Positions 18,748 to 27,503 of a DNA stretch of 64,000 nucleotides are shown piece after piece. This stretch comes from Terrimonas_B sp041743125 (GTDB taxonomy: Bacteria > Bacteroidota > Bacteroidia > Chitinophagales > Chitinophagaceae), in assembly GCA_041743125.1 (NCBI GenBank), contig JBGTNK010000189.1, forward strand, positions 1 to 64,000. Reading direction: 5' to 3'. Position 1 is the first letter of the stretch; every line of letters begins with the position of its first letter. The notes under the pieces were generated by a model that worked only from the letters and a program-made list of their open reading frames with translations, had not been told where the DNA came from and made no database searches. The position numbers and the translations under genes were made by a program.

Positions 18748-19086
18748 ATGAACAACTACACGTTAACGTTGAATGCAGATCCGGATAATGGTTTATCTTT
18801 AAAAGTGGATTTGCTTAATATAAAGAAGGCATCTCTTATATTAAGAGCCATCAATCATCGGCTGCGTCAACAGATATTAAAATTGATTGACGAACAGGGA
18901 AAAATCACGGTCACTGAGATTTATGTGAAGCTTCGGCTGGAGCAATCAGTAGCTTCTCAGCACCTGGCCATACTTCGTAAGGCAGGCTTTGTAAAAACAG
19001 AACGGGATGGAAAATTTATTTATTACACGATCAATTCAAACCGCATTGAAGAAATAAACAAGTTTGTAGAATCATTGTTAAACTAA
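18748..19086 (+). CDS. ArsR/SmtB-type winged-helix regulator lacking cysteines
   Basis: 112 residues. The core is a winged helix: NHRLRQQILKLI, VTEIYVKLRLEQSVASQHLAILRKAG (helix-turn-helix and recognition helix) and KTERDGKFIYYTIN (beta wing), the layout of ArsR-family repressors. The protein contains no cysteine, so neither the metal sites of classical ArsR nor the thiol pair of persulfide sensors such as BigR is present. It sits upstream of an MBL-rhodanese (sulfur-handling) gene on the same strand, but a strong terminator separates the two. A terminal effector or pure DNA-binding dimer is possible. The ligand is unknown. Confidence 0.88.
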   Translation: MNNYTLTLNADPDNGLSLKVDLLNIKKASLILRAINHRLRQQILKLIDEQGKITVTEIYVKLRLEQSVASQHLAILRKAGFVKTERDGKFIYYTINSNRIEEINKFVESLLN

Positions 19087-19107
19087 ATGCGATTTTCACT
19101 TTTTTGG

Positions 19108-19133
19108 AAGGGAGCCCTCGGGTTCCTTTTTTA
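19108..19133 (+). terminator. Rho-independent terminator after the ArsR gene
   Basis: The stem GGAGCC (19111-19116) with GGTTCC (19121-19126), loop CTCG, extended at its base by A/U and G-U pairs, is followed by a run of six T and more T after one A. It lies 22 nt after the regulator stop and 40 nt before the MBL gene, so the two genes are probably separate transcription units. Confidence 0.75.
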
Positions 19134-19171
19134 TTTTTAAAAGAATATTTTTACTCCAAAATCTTCCGGCA

Positions 19172-20582
19172 ATGTATGTAAAGCAATTATATACTGGTTG
19201 TATCAGTGAGGCAGCCTATTATATAGAAAGTAATGGGGAAGCGGCTGTAATAGATCCCTTGCGGGACATGGACGCTTACCTGGAACTTGCAAAAAAAAGA
19301 AAGGCGAAGATTAAATATATTTTTGAAACGCATTTACACGCTGACTTTGTGAGCGGCCATATTGACCTGGGTAATGCTACCGGAGCATCGGTTATTTTTG
19401 GACCGGGTACAGTCACAGGTTTTCCATCAAGAATTGCCAGCGACGGTGAATTATTCAACATTGGAAATATTCAATTAAAGGCATTGCATACACCTGGACA
19501 TACTTTTGGAATCTACCTGCTACCTGTTAACAGATGAAGACGGGAAAGTTCATTGTGTATTTACCGGAGATACTTTATTTGTTGGAGATGTAGGACGTTC
19601 CTGACCTGGTACAAACTGAAGATAAGAATAGGATTGAGGACCTGGCAGGCATGTTGTATGATAGCCTGCAAGAAAAAATAATTCCTCTTTCAGATGACGT
19701 GATCGTATATCCTGCACATGGGCCGGGAAGTTCTTATGGCAAAAATATTGGTCCCGATACGGATAGTACCATCGGCGCAGAGAAACAATTTAATTATGCT
19801 TTGAAAACGGAAACAAAAGAGGAATTTATAAAAGTGGTCCGGAAGGAATTTTCCCGGTGCCATCCTATTTTCCCATTAATGCAAAAATCAATAAGGAGGG
19901 ATATGACAGTATGGATGAAATATTAAAACAGTCGATGCAACCCTTAACGGTAAGCGAATTCAAGAAACTGATAACGGAGGATAAGGTCGTATTGGACACA
20001 CGGAACTCTGCAGAATTTGCAAGCGGCTTTGTTCCAGGGTCCATCAGCATTGGGTTAGATGGGCGGTTTGCAGAATGGGCTGGAAAACTGCTACCATTTG
20101 ATGCTCCTCTTTTATTGATAAGTGAGCCGGGAAAGGAAAAAGAAAGTATTATCCGGCTGGCAAGGGTTGGTTTGGTTAAAGTTCAAGGCTACCTGCAGGG
20201 TGGTTTTGAGGCCTGGAAAAAAAATGGTGAAGATTCCGATATGATTATTGACGTAGAGGCTGATGAGTTAATGATGGACATTCCCTTTGATAAAAACCTG
20301 GTAATAGTGGATGTACGGAAGCCCGTGGAGTTTGGCGAAGGCCATTTAAAAGAGGCTGTCAATATTCCATTAACTGAATTAAAAGATCCCGGCAGTATGG
20401 CGGTCTTTGAAGACAAACATAACCTGTACGTTCATTGCGGAGGTGGTTATCGTAGCGTTATTGCTGCATCCCTGTTTAAACGGCAGGGAATACATAATCT
20501 TCGGAATATTTCCGGAGGTTGGGAAAAAATTAAAGAACAGGAAAAAGTTGAAATAGTAAAGGAAGCCAGTTTGTTAAACTAA
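19172..20582 (+). pseudogene. MBL-fold hydrolase with two rhodanese domains, broken by three single-base indels
   Basis: Read continuously with three corrections, this is one gene of 470 codons, the usual size of the MBL-rhodanese (persulfide dioxygenase-like) family. The N-terminal MBL domain has THLHADFVSGH (the metal site) and HTPGHT; then PAHGPGSSYG; then two rhodanese domains, the first without a catalytic Cys and the second with an HCGGGYRS active loop. Lesions: an extra T in the run at 19504-19507 (frame passes from HTPGHT into a stop), an extra T at 19598-19599 after VGDVGR, and a missing base, most simply one C, near 19853-19858. Each restores an intact family sequence when corrected. 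All three are homopolymer changes, so sequencing error or very recent inactivation are both possible. If functional, it would act on glutathione or low-molecular-weight persulfides. Confidence 0.85.
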
Positions 20583-20606
20583 AAAATCTTGTCAAGTCTT
20601 TATTTG

Positions 20607-21485
20607 TTATTTCAGTATTGGAGAATATCCTTCTTTCCACTCATGCCTCCACCTCCGGTGGCTCCATAAATAATTAGACGGGTTTCTCCGGATCGTGTCT
20701 TCCAATATATTTTTATACAGAACAGTTAGCTCCGGTGGTGTATGAGACCCACCATTAGCAGATATCAGCGTTGCCTTATATGAATAATGACCTCGGCGGG
20801 GTTTTTCAAATGCTACATACACTACAGCTGTATTATTTTTAACAGCTCCTTTCCCCGGGCCGGTAACGAATGGAGCCGGCTTGTTAAAAAAGTTCAGCCA
20901 GTATGCAGTTGTTGGATTACCCGGGTTTTGGTCCGCTGCAAGAGCCAGCAAATATTGGTTTGAAAATACAGTATGCATTTTATTTCTGAAATCCTTTACA
21001 GAAATCATGATAGTACCATACCGGCTTCTGACTTTTAAAAATATCCTGTCCAATATTGCATTGTTAACCGGCATGTAAATGCCTACAAATGGAATTCTGA
21101 GATGCATGGCATAAGCCAGGTTAGCAAACTCCCAGTTAAATTGATGGCCTACCATTATATGGATATTATTGCCTTTGTCTACTAAGGAATTGATCAGTTC
21201 AAAATCACAATGGCTTCTGCGCAAAACCTCTTCCTTACTAATGGAGATCATTTTTATAGATTCTATAAACGTATCTGTAAAATTCAGGTAGAATTGCTTT
21301 GCAATTTTCTTTCTTTCCTCTAAAGTTTTTTCCGGAAAGGCAATCAGCAGATTATTAAGAACAAGTTCTTTACGATAACCCACCACTCGATATAAAAAAA
21401 AACAGGCGAGGTTCGACAGGAGAAACATCACCCTCAGAGGAAGCAATGAAAGAACATAAAGAAGTCCGTAAACTAAATAATACAT
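20607..21485 (-). CDS. LpxL/HtrB-type lysophospholipid (lipid A) acyltransferase
   Basis: 292 residues. An N-terminal hydrophobic helix is followed by the LpxL-type acyltransferase domain with the HX4(D/E) dyad, here GHQFNWE with His114 and Glu119. FVGIYMPVNN, DQNPG and NNTAVVYVAFEK follow the family order. Members transfer secondary acyl chains to lipid A or ornithine lipids at the inner face of the cytoplasmic membrane. Which acceptor is used here cannot be decided. The start codon is 20 nt downstream of the nadB stop on the same strand, so these two are likely cotranscribed. Confidence 0.9.
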   Translation of the reverse strand: MYYLVYGLLYVLSLLPLRVMFLLSNLACFFLYRVVGYRKELVLNNLLIAFPEKTLEERKKIAKQFYLNFTDTFIESIKMISISKEEVLRRSHCDFELINSLVDKGNNIHIMVGHQFNWEFANLAYAMHLRIPFVGIYMPVNNAILDRIFLKVRSRYGTIMISVKDFRNKMHTVFSNQYLLALAADQNPGNPTTAYWLNFFNKPAPFVTGPGKGAVKNNTAVVYVAFEKPRRGHYSYKATLISANGGSHTPPELTVLYKNILEDTIRRNPSNYLWSHRRWRHEWKEGYSPILK

Positions 21486-21505
21486 GCGCTATTTTATTGT
21501 ACGAA

Positions 21506-23140
21506 TTATAGAACAATATTCTGAACCAGTTCACTCTTTTGTGGATAATCCGTATTGAAATGCAGACCCCTGCTTTCCTTTCTAAAACTTGCTCCCTTTA
21601 CAATCAGGTATCCAATTGTAATCAGGTTACGCAGTTCTAATAATTGAGGAGAGAGCGATGAACTCTCATATAATTTTTCCGTTTCTTCCCACAACAAGTC
21701 CAATCTTTTCATTGCCCTGCGAAGGCGAATGTCGTTACGAACGATACCTACATAATCACTCATCACTTGCTGCAGCTCTTTCAAACTTTGGGTAATCAGG
21801 ATCATTTCTTTTGGTTCGCTGGTGCCTGTAGCATTCCATCCCGGAACCGCTTTTTCTAAATCTTTCCATGAGCGGGACTTTTTTGCTGACATTTCAAAAC
21901 GATCCACAACATCGAGGAAGCATCTGTGCGCAAACACCATTGCCTCAAGCAAAGAATTACTGGCTAGCCTGTTGGCGCCATGTAATCCGGTACTGGAGCA
22001 TTCCCCGCATACGTATAAATTTTTAATGGAGGTTCTGCCCCATTCATCTGTTTTAATTCCTCCGCAACTATAATGTGCCGCCGGGGCAACCGGTATCATA
22101 TGCTTTGTGATATCGATACCTACACTTAAACATTTTTGATAAATATTCGGGAAATGTTCATTGAAATTTTCTTTCCCAAAATGACGGCAATCTAACCACA
22201 CATGTTCTGTACCAGTTCTTTTCATTTCACTATCAATAGCCCTGGCTACAATATCCCTTGGCGCCAGGTCCTTTCTCGGATCGTACCTTTCCATAAATGC
22301 TTCGCCTTCCTTATTCCGGAGAATACCGCCATCGCCCCTTACTGCTTCGGTAATCAAAAAAGCCTGCCCGCGAAGGCCTGCTTCATAAAGCGCAGTAGGA
22401 TGAAACTGGATAAATTCCATGTTTTCTATTCTGCCTTTTGCCCGGTAAACCATGGCTACACCATCACCTGTAGCAATGGACGGATTGGTTGTGGTCCGAT
22501 ATACCTGTCCGTTGCCACCGGTAGCCAGCAAGGTGAAATGGGTTAAAATTTTTTCAATACGGTTTGTTTTGAGGTTTAATACATAAACTCCAAAGCATTC
22601 AATATCGGGAGCAGACTTAGTAACGAGGTACCCAAGATGGTGCTGCGTAATAATATCTACTACAAAGCAATGTTTGATGATCTCTATATTTTTTTGTTCA
22701 GACACTGAATCAAGCAATGCCCTTTCCATTTCCCATCCCGTAATATCCTTATGATGGATAATTCGAAATTCAGAATGTCCTCCTTCCTTTCCAAGTTTAT
22801 AATCACCGTCCTTTTCCTTATCAAATCTGGCACCCCATTCAATCAGTTCCCTGACCCTGTCTGGTCCCTCTTTTACTACGATTTCAACGATTTCTTCATT
22901 ACATAATCCATCTCCTGCAATCAGGGTGTCTTCAATATGTTTTTCGAAACTATCATTTTCCAAATCATTTACTACAGCCACGCCACCTTGAGCGTATTTG
23001 GTATTGGTTTCATCTGCAGCCGCCTTGGTCATTACCACCACTTTTTTTTCGGGAAAATGGCGAGCCACTTTCAATGCATAAGTTAATCCGGCTATACCAG
23101 TACCTATTACCAAAAAATCTGTTTTTTGCATTATATACAT
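21506..23140 (-). CDS. nadB: L-aspartate oxidase NadB
   Basis: 544 residues of the FAD-dependent succinate dehydrogenase/fumarate reductase flavoprotein class: FAD-binding GTGIAGL near the N-terminus, TKYAQGGVAVV, EGGHSEFRIIHHKD (catalytic region), RFHPTALY-type FIQFHPTALYEAG and PAAHYSCGGIKTD. The C-terminal domain starts at about 430. NadB oxidises L-aspartate to iminoaspartate, the first step of de novo NAD synthesis, with NadA as partner. Neither nadA nor nadC is in the window. Two in-frame ATGs are possible starts (23140 or 23131). Confidence 0.96.
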   Translation of the reverse strand: MYIMQKTDFLVIGTGIAGLTYALKVARHFPEKKVVVMTKAAADETNTKYAQGGVAVVNDLENDSFEKHIEDTLIAGDGLCNEEIVEIVVKEGPDRVRELIEWGARFDKEKDGDYKLGKEGGHSEFRIIHHKDITGWEMERALLDSVSEQKNIEIIKHCFVVDIITQHHLGYLVTKSAPDIECFGVYVLNLKTNRIEKILTHFTLLATGGNGQVYRTTTNPSIATGDGVAMVYRAKGRIENMEFIQFHPTALYEAGLRGQAFLITEAVRGDGGILRNKEGEAFMERYDPRKDLAPRDIVARAIDSEMKRTGTEHVWLDCRHFGKENFNEHFPNIYQKCLSVGIDITKHMIPVAPAAHYSCGGIKTDEWGRTSIKNLYVCGECSSTGLHGANRLASNSLLEAMVFAHRCFLDVVDRFEMSAKKSRSWKDLEKAVPGWNATGTSEPKEMILITQSLKELQQVMSDYVGIVRNDIRLRRAMKRLDLLWEETEKLYESSSLSPQLLELRNLITIGYLIVKGASFRKESRGLHFNTDYPQKSELVQNIVL

Positions 23141-23463
23141 TTAAGTGATCTATATGACACCCGTCACCCGTTTATTCTCCTAAGTAAGTCCTGGAAAATT
23201 TTGTTTTCAAAATGTGCCCGGCGCAAAACTATTCTTTATACGCTAGATTCCGACATTGCCATTTTGAGGAAATAAAAATCTTTAATAAACTTTAAGATCA
23301 AACAATGATACCGGCAACCCGGAGCAAACTTTACCGAAGAGTTACTTCCTAAATATTTTTTTGATGTAAAATCAAAATGGCAAAGAAAGTTTATTTGAGA
23401 TGTTGACCGGTCTTATTCATTCACATATTAACAGGAGACTGCTATTTATATATTTTTAATTTA
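23141..23463. other. Intergenic stretch between ispG and nadB
   Basis: 323 nt without a convincing gene. It is moderately AT-rich and should contain the nadB promoter. Its only conspicuous structure is a perfect 12-nt inverted repeat, listed separately. I saw no riboswitch-like fold by eye. Confidence 0.5.
23257..23383. repeat. 12-nt inverted repeat in the nadB upstream region
   Basis: TTGCCATTTTGA at 23257-23268 and its exact reverse complement at 23372-23383 flank 103 nt upstream of nadB. Possible operator halves or a long-range stem; it may also be chance. Confidence 0.35.
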
Positions 23464-25554
23464 TCATGGTGCTATCCAGGCTTCACTTTCTTTCAGCAAA
23501 TTGATCAATTCCTCAACAGCAACTTCACTATTGACATTTCTTTTCATCACTTCCTTTCCTTTGTACAAGGTGATCTTTCCGGGGCCACTCCCTACATAAC
23601 CAAAATCAGCATCTGCCATTTCACCGGGACCATTAACGATGCAACCCATAATAGCAATCTTTACTCCCTTAAGATGATTTGTTCTTGTGCGAATCTTTGC
23701 CGTAGTTTCCTGGAGATCAAACAAGGTACGGCCGCAGCTGGGACAGGAAATATATTCCGTTTTAGATATCCTGGTGCGGGTGGCCTGTAAAATGCTAAAA
23801 GCGGTATTATTTATAAATTGTTCAGTAGTCAGGTTGTTCAGGTAATTTCTACCCGAAGCATTAAGATTGGATAACTGCCCTTCTGTCCTTTTGTACGCAC
23901 CGGACGTCATTCCCAGGCAAATGCCATCACCAAAACCATCCAGTAACAATGCCCCGGTTTCGGTTGCAAAATGTGCCAGGTGTTCATCAACTGATTCCCA
24001 GTTACTATCCGTTATCAGGACAACCGGGTTATTGATTTTTCTATTTAGCAATTCTATAAACATTCTTCTTACCGCCGGCATTGTATGCGAATTCTTACTG
24101 CTCAAACACAGGACCACCGATTTATCATTTGCCAGCTCATCCAAAAAAGTAAATCCATTCAATGGTGTTTCCTCGCTGAAACAATCCAGCATCACGAAGT
24201 TGATAGCATCACTTTTTATTTCTGTTTCAGCATAACCCTTAGCCTCATAAATAGGGTAATACTTTGAAGGGTGTACATGGATATTCTTGTCTGCGGATAA
24301 GCCTTCATTTTCCAGGCTTATGGTTATTTGCTGCCACAGGTGCGGATATACAATAATTTTTAAAGTACCCGGCAGTGCAAAATTGATCATTTGATTGCCT
24401 GTAAAAACATAATCAGCTGCTGCATCGCTGATATTCCACTTATCGGTTGACTCGTTATATGTATAACCTATACTGTGCAAATGGGAGGGAGTAATTGAAG
24501 CGATCCTGCTGAGGTCAGCAATTACTACAGGCACTTGTTTACCCCCAATATTATCAATAGCAAAAGTTTCTCTTCTTTTGTAGTGAAATGGGTCATAGAG
24601 AAGAACATTGCCCTCAACTGCCGGAATATGATGTAATGATTGAGATCTTTTTGCTACTTTATTGCCATCACTGCTTTCATATCTTCTTACCAAATCCTTA
24701 CATACCGGAATTTCCAACTCCGGATCTTCTGTTAATGAAACCCTTATTGTATCACCCAATCCATCTTCCAGTAAGGTTCCAATACCCACAGCACTTTTTA
24801 CTCTGCCATCCTCTCCATCTCCGGCTTCAGTAACTCCTAAATGTAACGGGTAGCACTCTCCAAATTCATCAAACATTGTTTTAACCAGCAACCGATAAGC
24901 CTGCTCCATGACCTGGGGATTGCTGGCTTTCATGCTTAATACAATATTATGATAGGTTTCATTTCTAGCTATTCTCAAAAATTCCATGGCGCTTTCAACC
25001 ATTCCTACCGGTGTATCGCCATATCGGCTCATTATCCTGTCGCTGAGTGAACCATGATTGGTTCCAATGCGCATAGCAGTCCCGTATTCTTTGCATATGC
25101 TGACCAACGGAGTGAAACGTTCCCTTATGCGATCGATCTCTTCTGCATAATCAGCATCGCTATATTCGATCAATTCAAATTTTTTCTTGTCGACATAATT
25201 ACCTGGATTTACTCTTACTTTTTCTACTATCCTGGCGGCAATTTCAGCGGCATTTGGCGTAAAGTGTATATCTGCTACTATAGGTGTAAAATATCCTCTC
25301 CTATTAAGTTCCTTTTTTATGTTCAATAAATTTTCCGCTTCTTTTTTAGAGGGAGCCGTTATCCTTATCAATTCCGAACCCGCCTGGATACAACGAATCG
25401 ATTGCTCTACTGTTGCCATGGTGTCCATAGTATCCGTGGTCGTCATCGTCTGTATCCTGACAGGGTTAAAATTACCAATCAACAGGTCGCCAACTTTTAC
25501 TTCTTTGGTAGCAAGCCGCTTATATTCGGTGAGTGAGTTACAATAAAATTGCAT
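23464..25554 (-). CDS. ispG: 4-hydroxy-3-methylbut-2-enyl diphosphate synthase IspG (GcpE), long form
   Basis: 696 residues. The N-terminal TIM barrel starts with VKVGDLLIGNFNPVRIQTMT and ADIHFTPNAA, and the C-terminal 4Fe-4S domain has ISCPSCGRTLFDLQ and GCIVNGPGE (the cluster cysteines). Between them lies an insert of about 250 residues, as in the long IspG of Bacteroidota, Chlamydia and plants compared with the roughly 370-residue E. coli enzyme. It reduces methylerythritol cyclodiphosphate to HMBPP, the penultimate step of the MEP isoprenoid route. It lies 148 nt after batC on the same strand. Confidence 0.96.
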   Translation of the reverse strand: MQFYCNSLTEYKRLATKEVKVGDLLIGNFNPVRIQTMTTTDTMDTMATVEQSIRCIQAGSELIRITAPSKKEAENLLNIKKELNRRGYFTPIVADIHFTPNAAEIAARIVEKVRVNPGNYVDKKKFELIEYSDADYAEEIDRIRERFTPLVSICKEYGTAMRIGTNHGSLSDRIMSRYGDTPVGMVESAMEFLRIARNETYHNIVLSMKASNPQVMEQAYRLLVKTMFDEFGECYPLHLGVTEAGDGEDGRVKSAVGIGTLLEDGLGDTIRVSLTEDPELEIPVCKDLVRRYESSDGNKVAKRSQSLHHIPAVEGNVLLYDPFHYKRRETFAIDNIGGKQVPVVIADLSRIASITPSHLHSIGYTYNESTDKWNISDAAADYVFTGNQMINFALPGTLKIIVYPHLWQQITISLENEGLSADKNIHVHPSKYYPIYEAKGYAETEIKSDAINFVMLDCFSEETPLNGFTFLDELANDKSVVLCLSSKNSHTMPAVRRMFIELLNRKINNPVVLITDSNWESVDEHLAHFATETGALLLDGFGDGICLGMTSGAYKRTEGQLSNLNASGRNYLNNLTTEQFINNTAFSILQATRTRISKTEYISCPSCGRTLFDLQETTAKIRTRTNHLKGVKIAIMGCIVNGPGEMADADFGYVGSGPGKITLYKGKEVMKRNVNSEVAVEELINLLKESEAWIAP

Positions 25555-25702
25555 AACAAATTTGCTGATATGATAATTTCTTCCATTAACGGAAGGAATA
25601 TTTTTTAAGATATTTATTTATTAGTCTGCAAAGCTAATAAAGAATTGGCAGGTGGTTGAAATGAGCTCAGGAAAGAAGATAAAAAGAAAAAAGACAGTGT
25701 CG

Positions 25703-26344
25703 TTACCAGTCTTTTGGTTGACCACCACCGGATTTAGATTTTTCTTTTTGCATACGTTGTTGTATTTCCTTTTCTTTTTGTTCCAGGAGTTTTAATCGCT
25801 GTTCTGATTCTTTCTGATTCATCCTGGGTTCTGGTTTTTTTTGCTGCTGTTGATTTTTTTTGTTTTCTTTTTTGGGAGTTTTCTTTCTTAATTCGAGTAA
25901 TGCTTTTTGAAGATTTTCCCTTGCCTGTTTATCATCCGGATCCTGTCTCAGGGCATTTTTATAAGCCTCAATGCTTTCTTCCAGTTTCTTCTGGCCTGAA
26001 TAGATAACTCCGGCATTATAATATGCTTTTGACTTTAAACTCTTATCTTCTGTTTTAAAAGCAAGATCTTCAAATGCCTTAATGGCTTCTTCTTTTTTTT
26101 CTTGTTTATATAATGCAAGGGCCTGGTTGTACCTGGCGGTGGCATTGAAAGATCCCTTTTCAGCATTACTATATGCAAGCACAGCTTCCTGGTATTGTTT
26201 CTTCATGTACAGTTCATTCCCTTTTTGTATTCCTCTTTCTATTTCTTCCATTTCAGGGTCCTTTGATTGTGCATGGGTAAGTGAAAAACCCAGAACCATA
26301 GCGAGCATAAAAAAGAAAGCGCATTTCATTTGTTTATTTTTCAT
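25703..26344 (-). CDS. batC: BatC-like TPR protein
   Basis: 213 residues. Signal peptide (ending THAQ), then three to four tetratricopeptide units (YMKKQYQEAVLAYSNAE, ARYNQALALYKQEKKEEAIKAFE, KAYYNAGVIYSGQKKLEESIEAYKNAL, PDDKQARENLQKAL) and a highly charged Lys/Gln-rich tail to residue 213. This matches BatC of the Bacteroides aerotolerance (Bat) cluster. It starts 27 nt after batB and forms an operon with it. Members are thought to act in the periplasm with the VWA proteins, though the biochemical role is unresolved. Confidence 0.85.
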   Translation of the reverse strand: MKNKQMKCAFFFMLAMVLGFSLTHAQSKDPEMEEIERGIQKGNELYMKKQYQEAVLAYSNAEKGSFNATARYNQALALYKQEKKEEAIKAFEDLAFKTEDKSLKSKAYYNAGVIYSGQKKLEESIEAYKNALRQDPDDKQARENLQKALLELRKKTPKKENKKNQQQQKKPEPRMNQKESEQRLKLLEQKEKEIQQRMQKEKSKSGGGQPKDW

Positions 26345-26371
26345 TGTTTCCTGGCCAAATGGAATTTGCCA

Positions 26372-27373
26372 TTATTTTATTTTCTTTTTTTCTGGTATAA
26401 AATATTCTGCTACCAATAAAATAAGCATGGCCGCCGCAAACCACCAATAATAAGATTTAAAATTCATCAGTGATACATCTCCATATGCCTTCGCTTCGAT
26501 GCCAGATAATTGTTGCTGGAGCATCTTTACAGCTTCATCGCTTTCCTGTAAATGAACATATACGCCGTTGGTAGCAGCTGCTACCTGTTTCAAAATGTCT
26601 TCATTCAATTTAGAAATTACAGTGGCGCCAGTAGCCGGATCAATTTTGTTGGTCCCTGTAAGTGCATCAGGAATATAAGACCCTTCCGGCGAACCCACTC
26701 CAACGGTGTTGATCATCATACCCTGGGCAGCCATCTCTTTGGCTGTATTAACAGCCTCCAAATCGTGATCTTCGCCGTCGGAAATTAAAACAACAGCCTT
26801 AAATCTCCTTTCCGCCGCATTGAATGCGTCCGCACTTCTTTTGAGGGCTTCACTGATAACGGTTCCTTGTTGGGGTACCGCATTCGGATTTGCTGCGGAG
26901 ACAAACATACGTGCAGCGCTATGATCCGTTGTAAGAGGCATTTGCAAATAAGCCTTTCCTGCAAAAAGTACAAGGCCAATTCGATCATTTGGCATGACGG
27001 CCATTAATTTTTGGATAAGTTGCTTCGCCCTTTCAAGCCTGTCAGGTGACAGGTCGGTAGCCAGCATACTTTTGCTTACATCCAGCGCTACTATCAGGTC
27101 TATTCCTTTTCGGTTGACACCTTCAGTGCCGCCGGGTTTACGAAGGTCCATCAGCATCACAATGCCAGCTGCAAATGCAACACTGAGCATACCAAATTTC
27201 CACCCAAATAACCTGGCTGAATAACCGTTCATTAACGCGGACACGAGTTGACGATCACCCATCTTTTTCATCACTTTTCTTTTCCACTTCACAACTCTGA
27301 AAAAAAGTATAATGATGAAAACGATTGCGGCTGCAAGCCAGACATATTCCTTATGAAAAAATTGAAATCCCAA
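26372..27373 (-). CDS. batB: BatB-like von Willebrand factor A membrane protein
   Basis: 333 residues. A membrane segment near residues 10-26, a second near 60, then a VWA domain with the MIDAS motif DVSKSM and downstream ISDGEDHD, and a C-terminal membrane helix (about 310-325) with a basic end. This is the BatA/BatB arrangement. The presumed start is a TTG at 27371-27373, because homologues begin just before the first helix and no upstream ATG is in frame. The usual neighbours moxR, a DUF58 gene and batA are missing upstream, where a beta-lactamase gene lies instead. Confidence 0.88.
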   Translation of the reverse strand: MGFQFFHKEYVWLAAAIVFIIILFFRVVKWKRKVMKKMGDRQLVSALMNGYSARLFGWKFGMLSVAFAAGIVMLMDLRKPGGTEGVNRKGIDLIVALDVSKSMLATDLSPDRLERAKQLIQKLMAVMPNDRIGLVLFAGKAYLQMPLTTDHSAARMFVSAANPNAVPQQGTVISEALKRSADAFNAAERRFKAVVLISDGEDHDLEAVNTAKEMAAQGMMINTVGVGSPEGSYIPDALTGTNKIDPATGATVISKLNEDILKQVAAATNGVYVHLQESDEAVKMLQQQLSGIEAKAYGDVSLMNFKSYYWWFAAAMLILLVAEYFIPEKKKIK

Positions 27374-27503
27374 AATGCTTTTTTAATTAAAGGATAATTA
27401 AGCAACCGGTTCTTCCGGGGATATAATTTGTTGTGAGATTTTTATCAATTCAAAAACCAAGACAAAATTGGATTCACTTTTCTATATTGAAAAAGAGAAA
27501 TTA

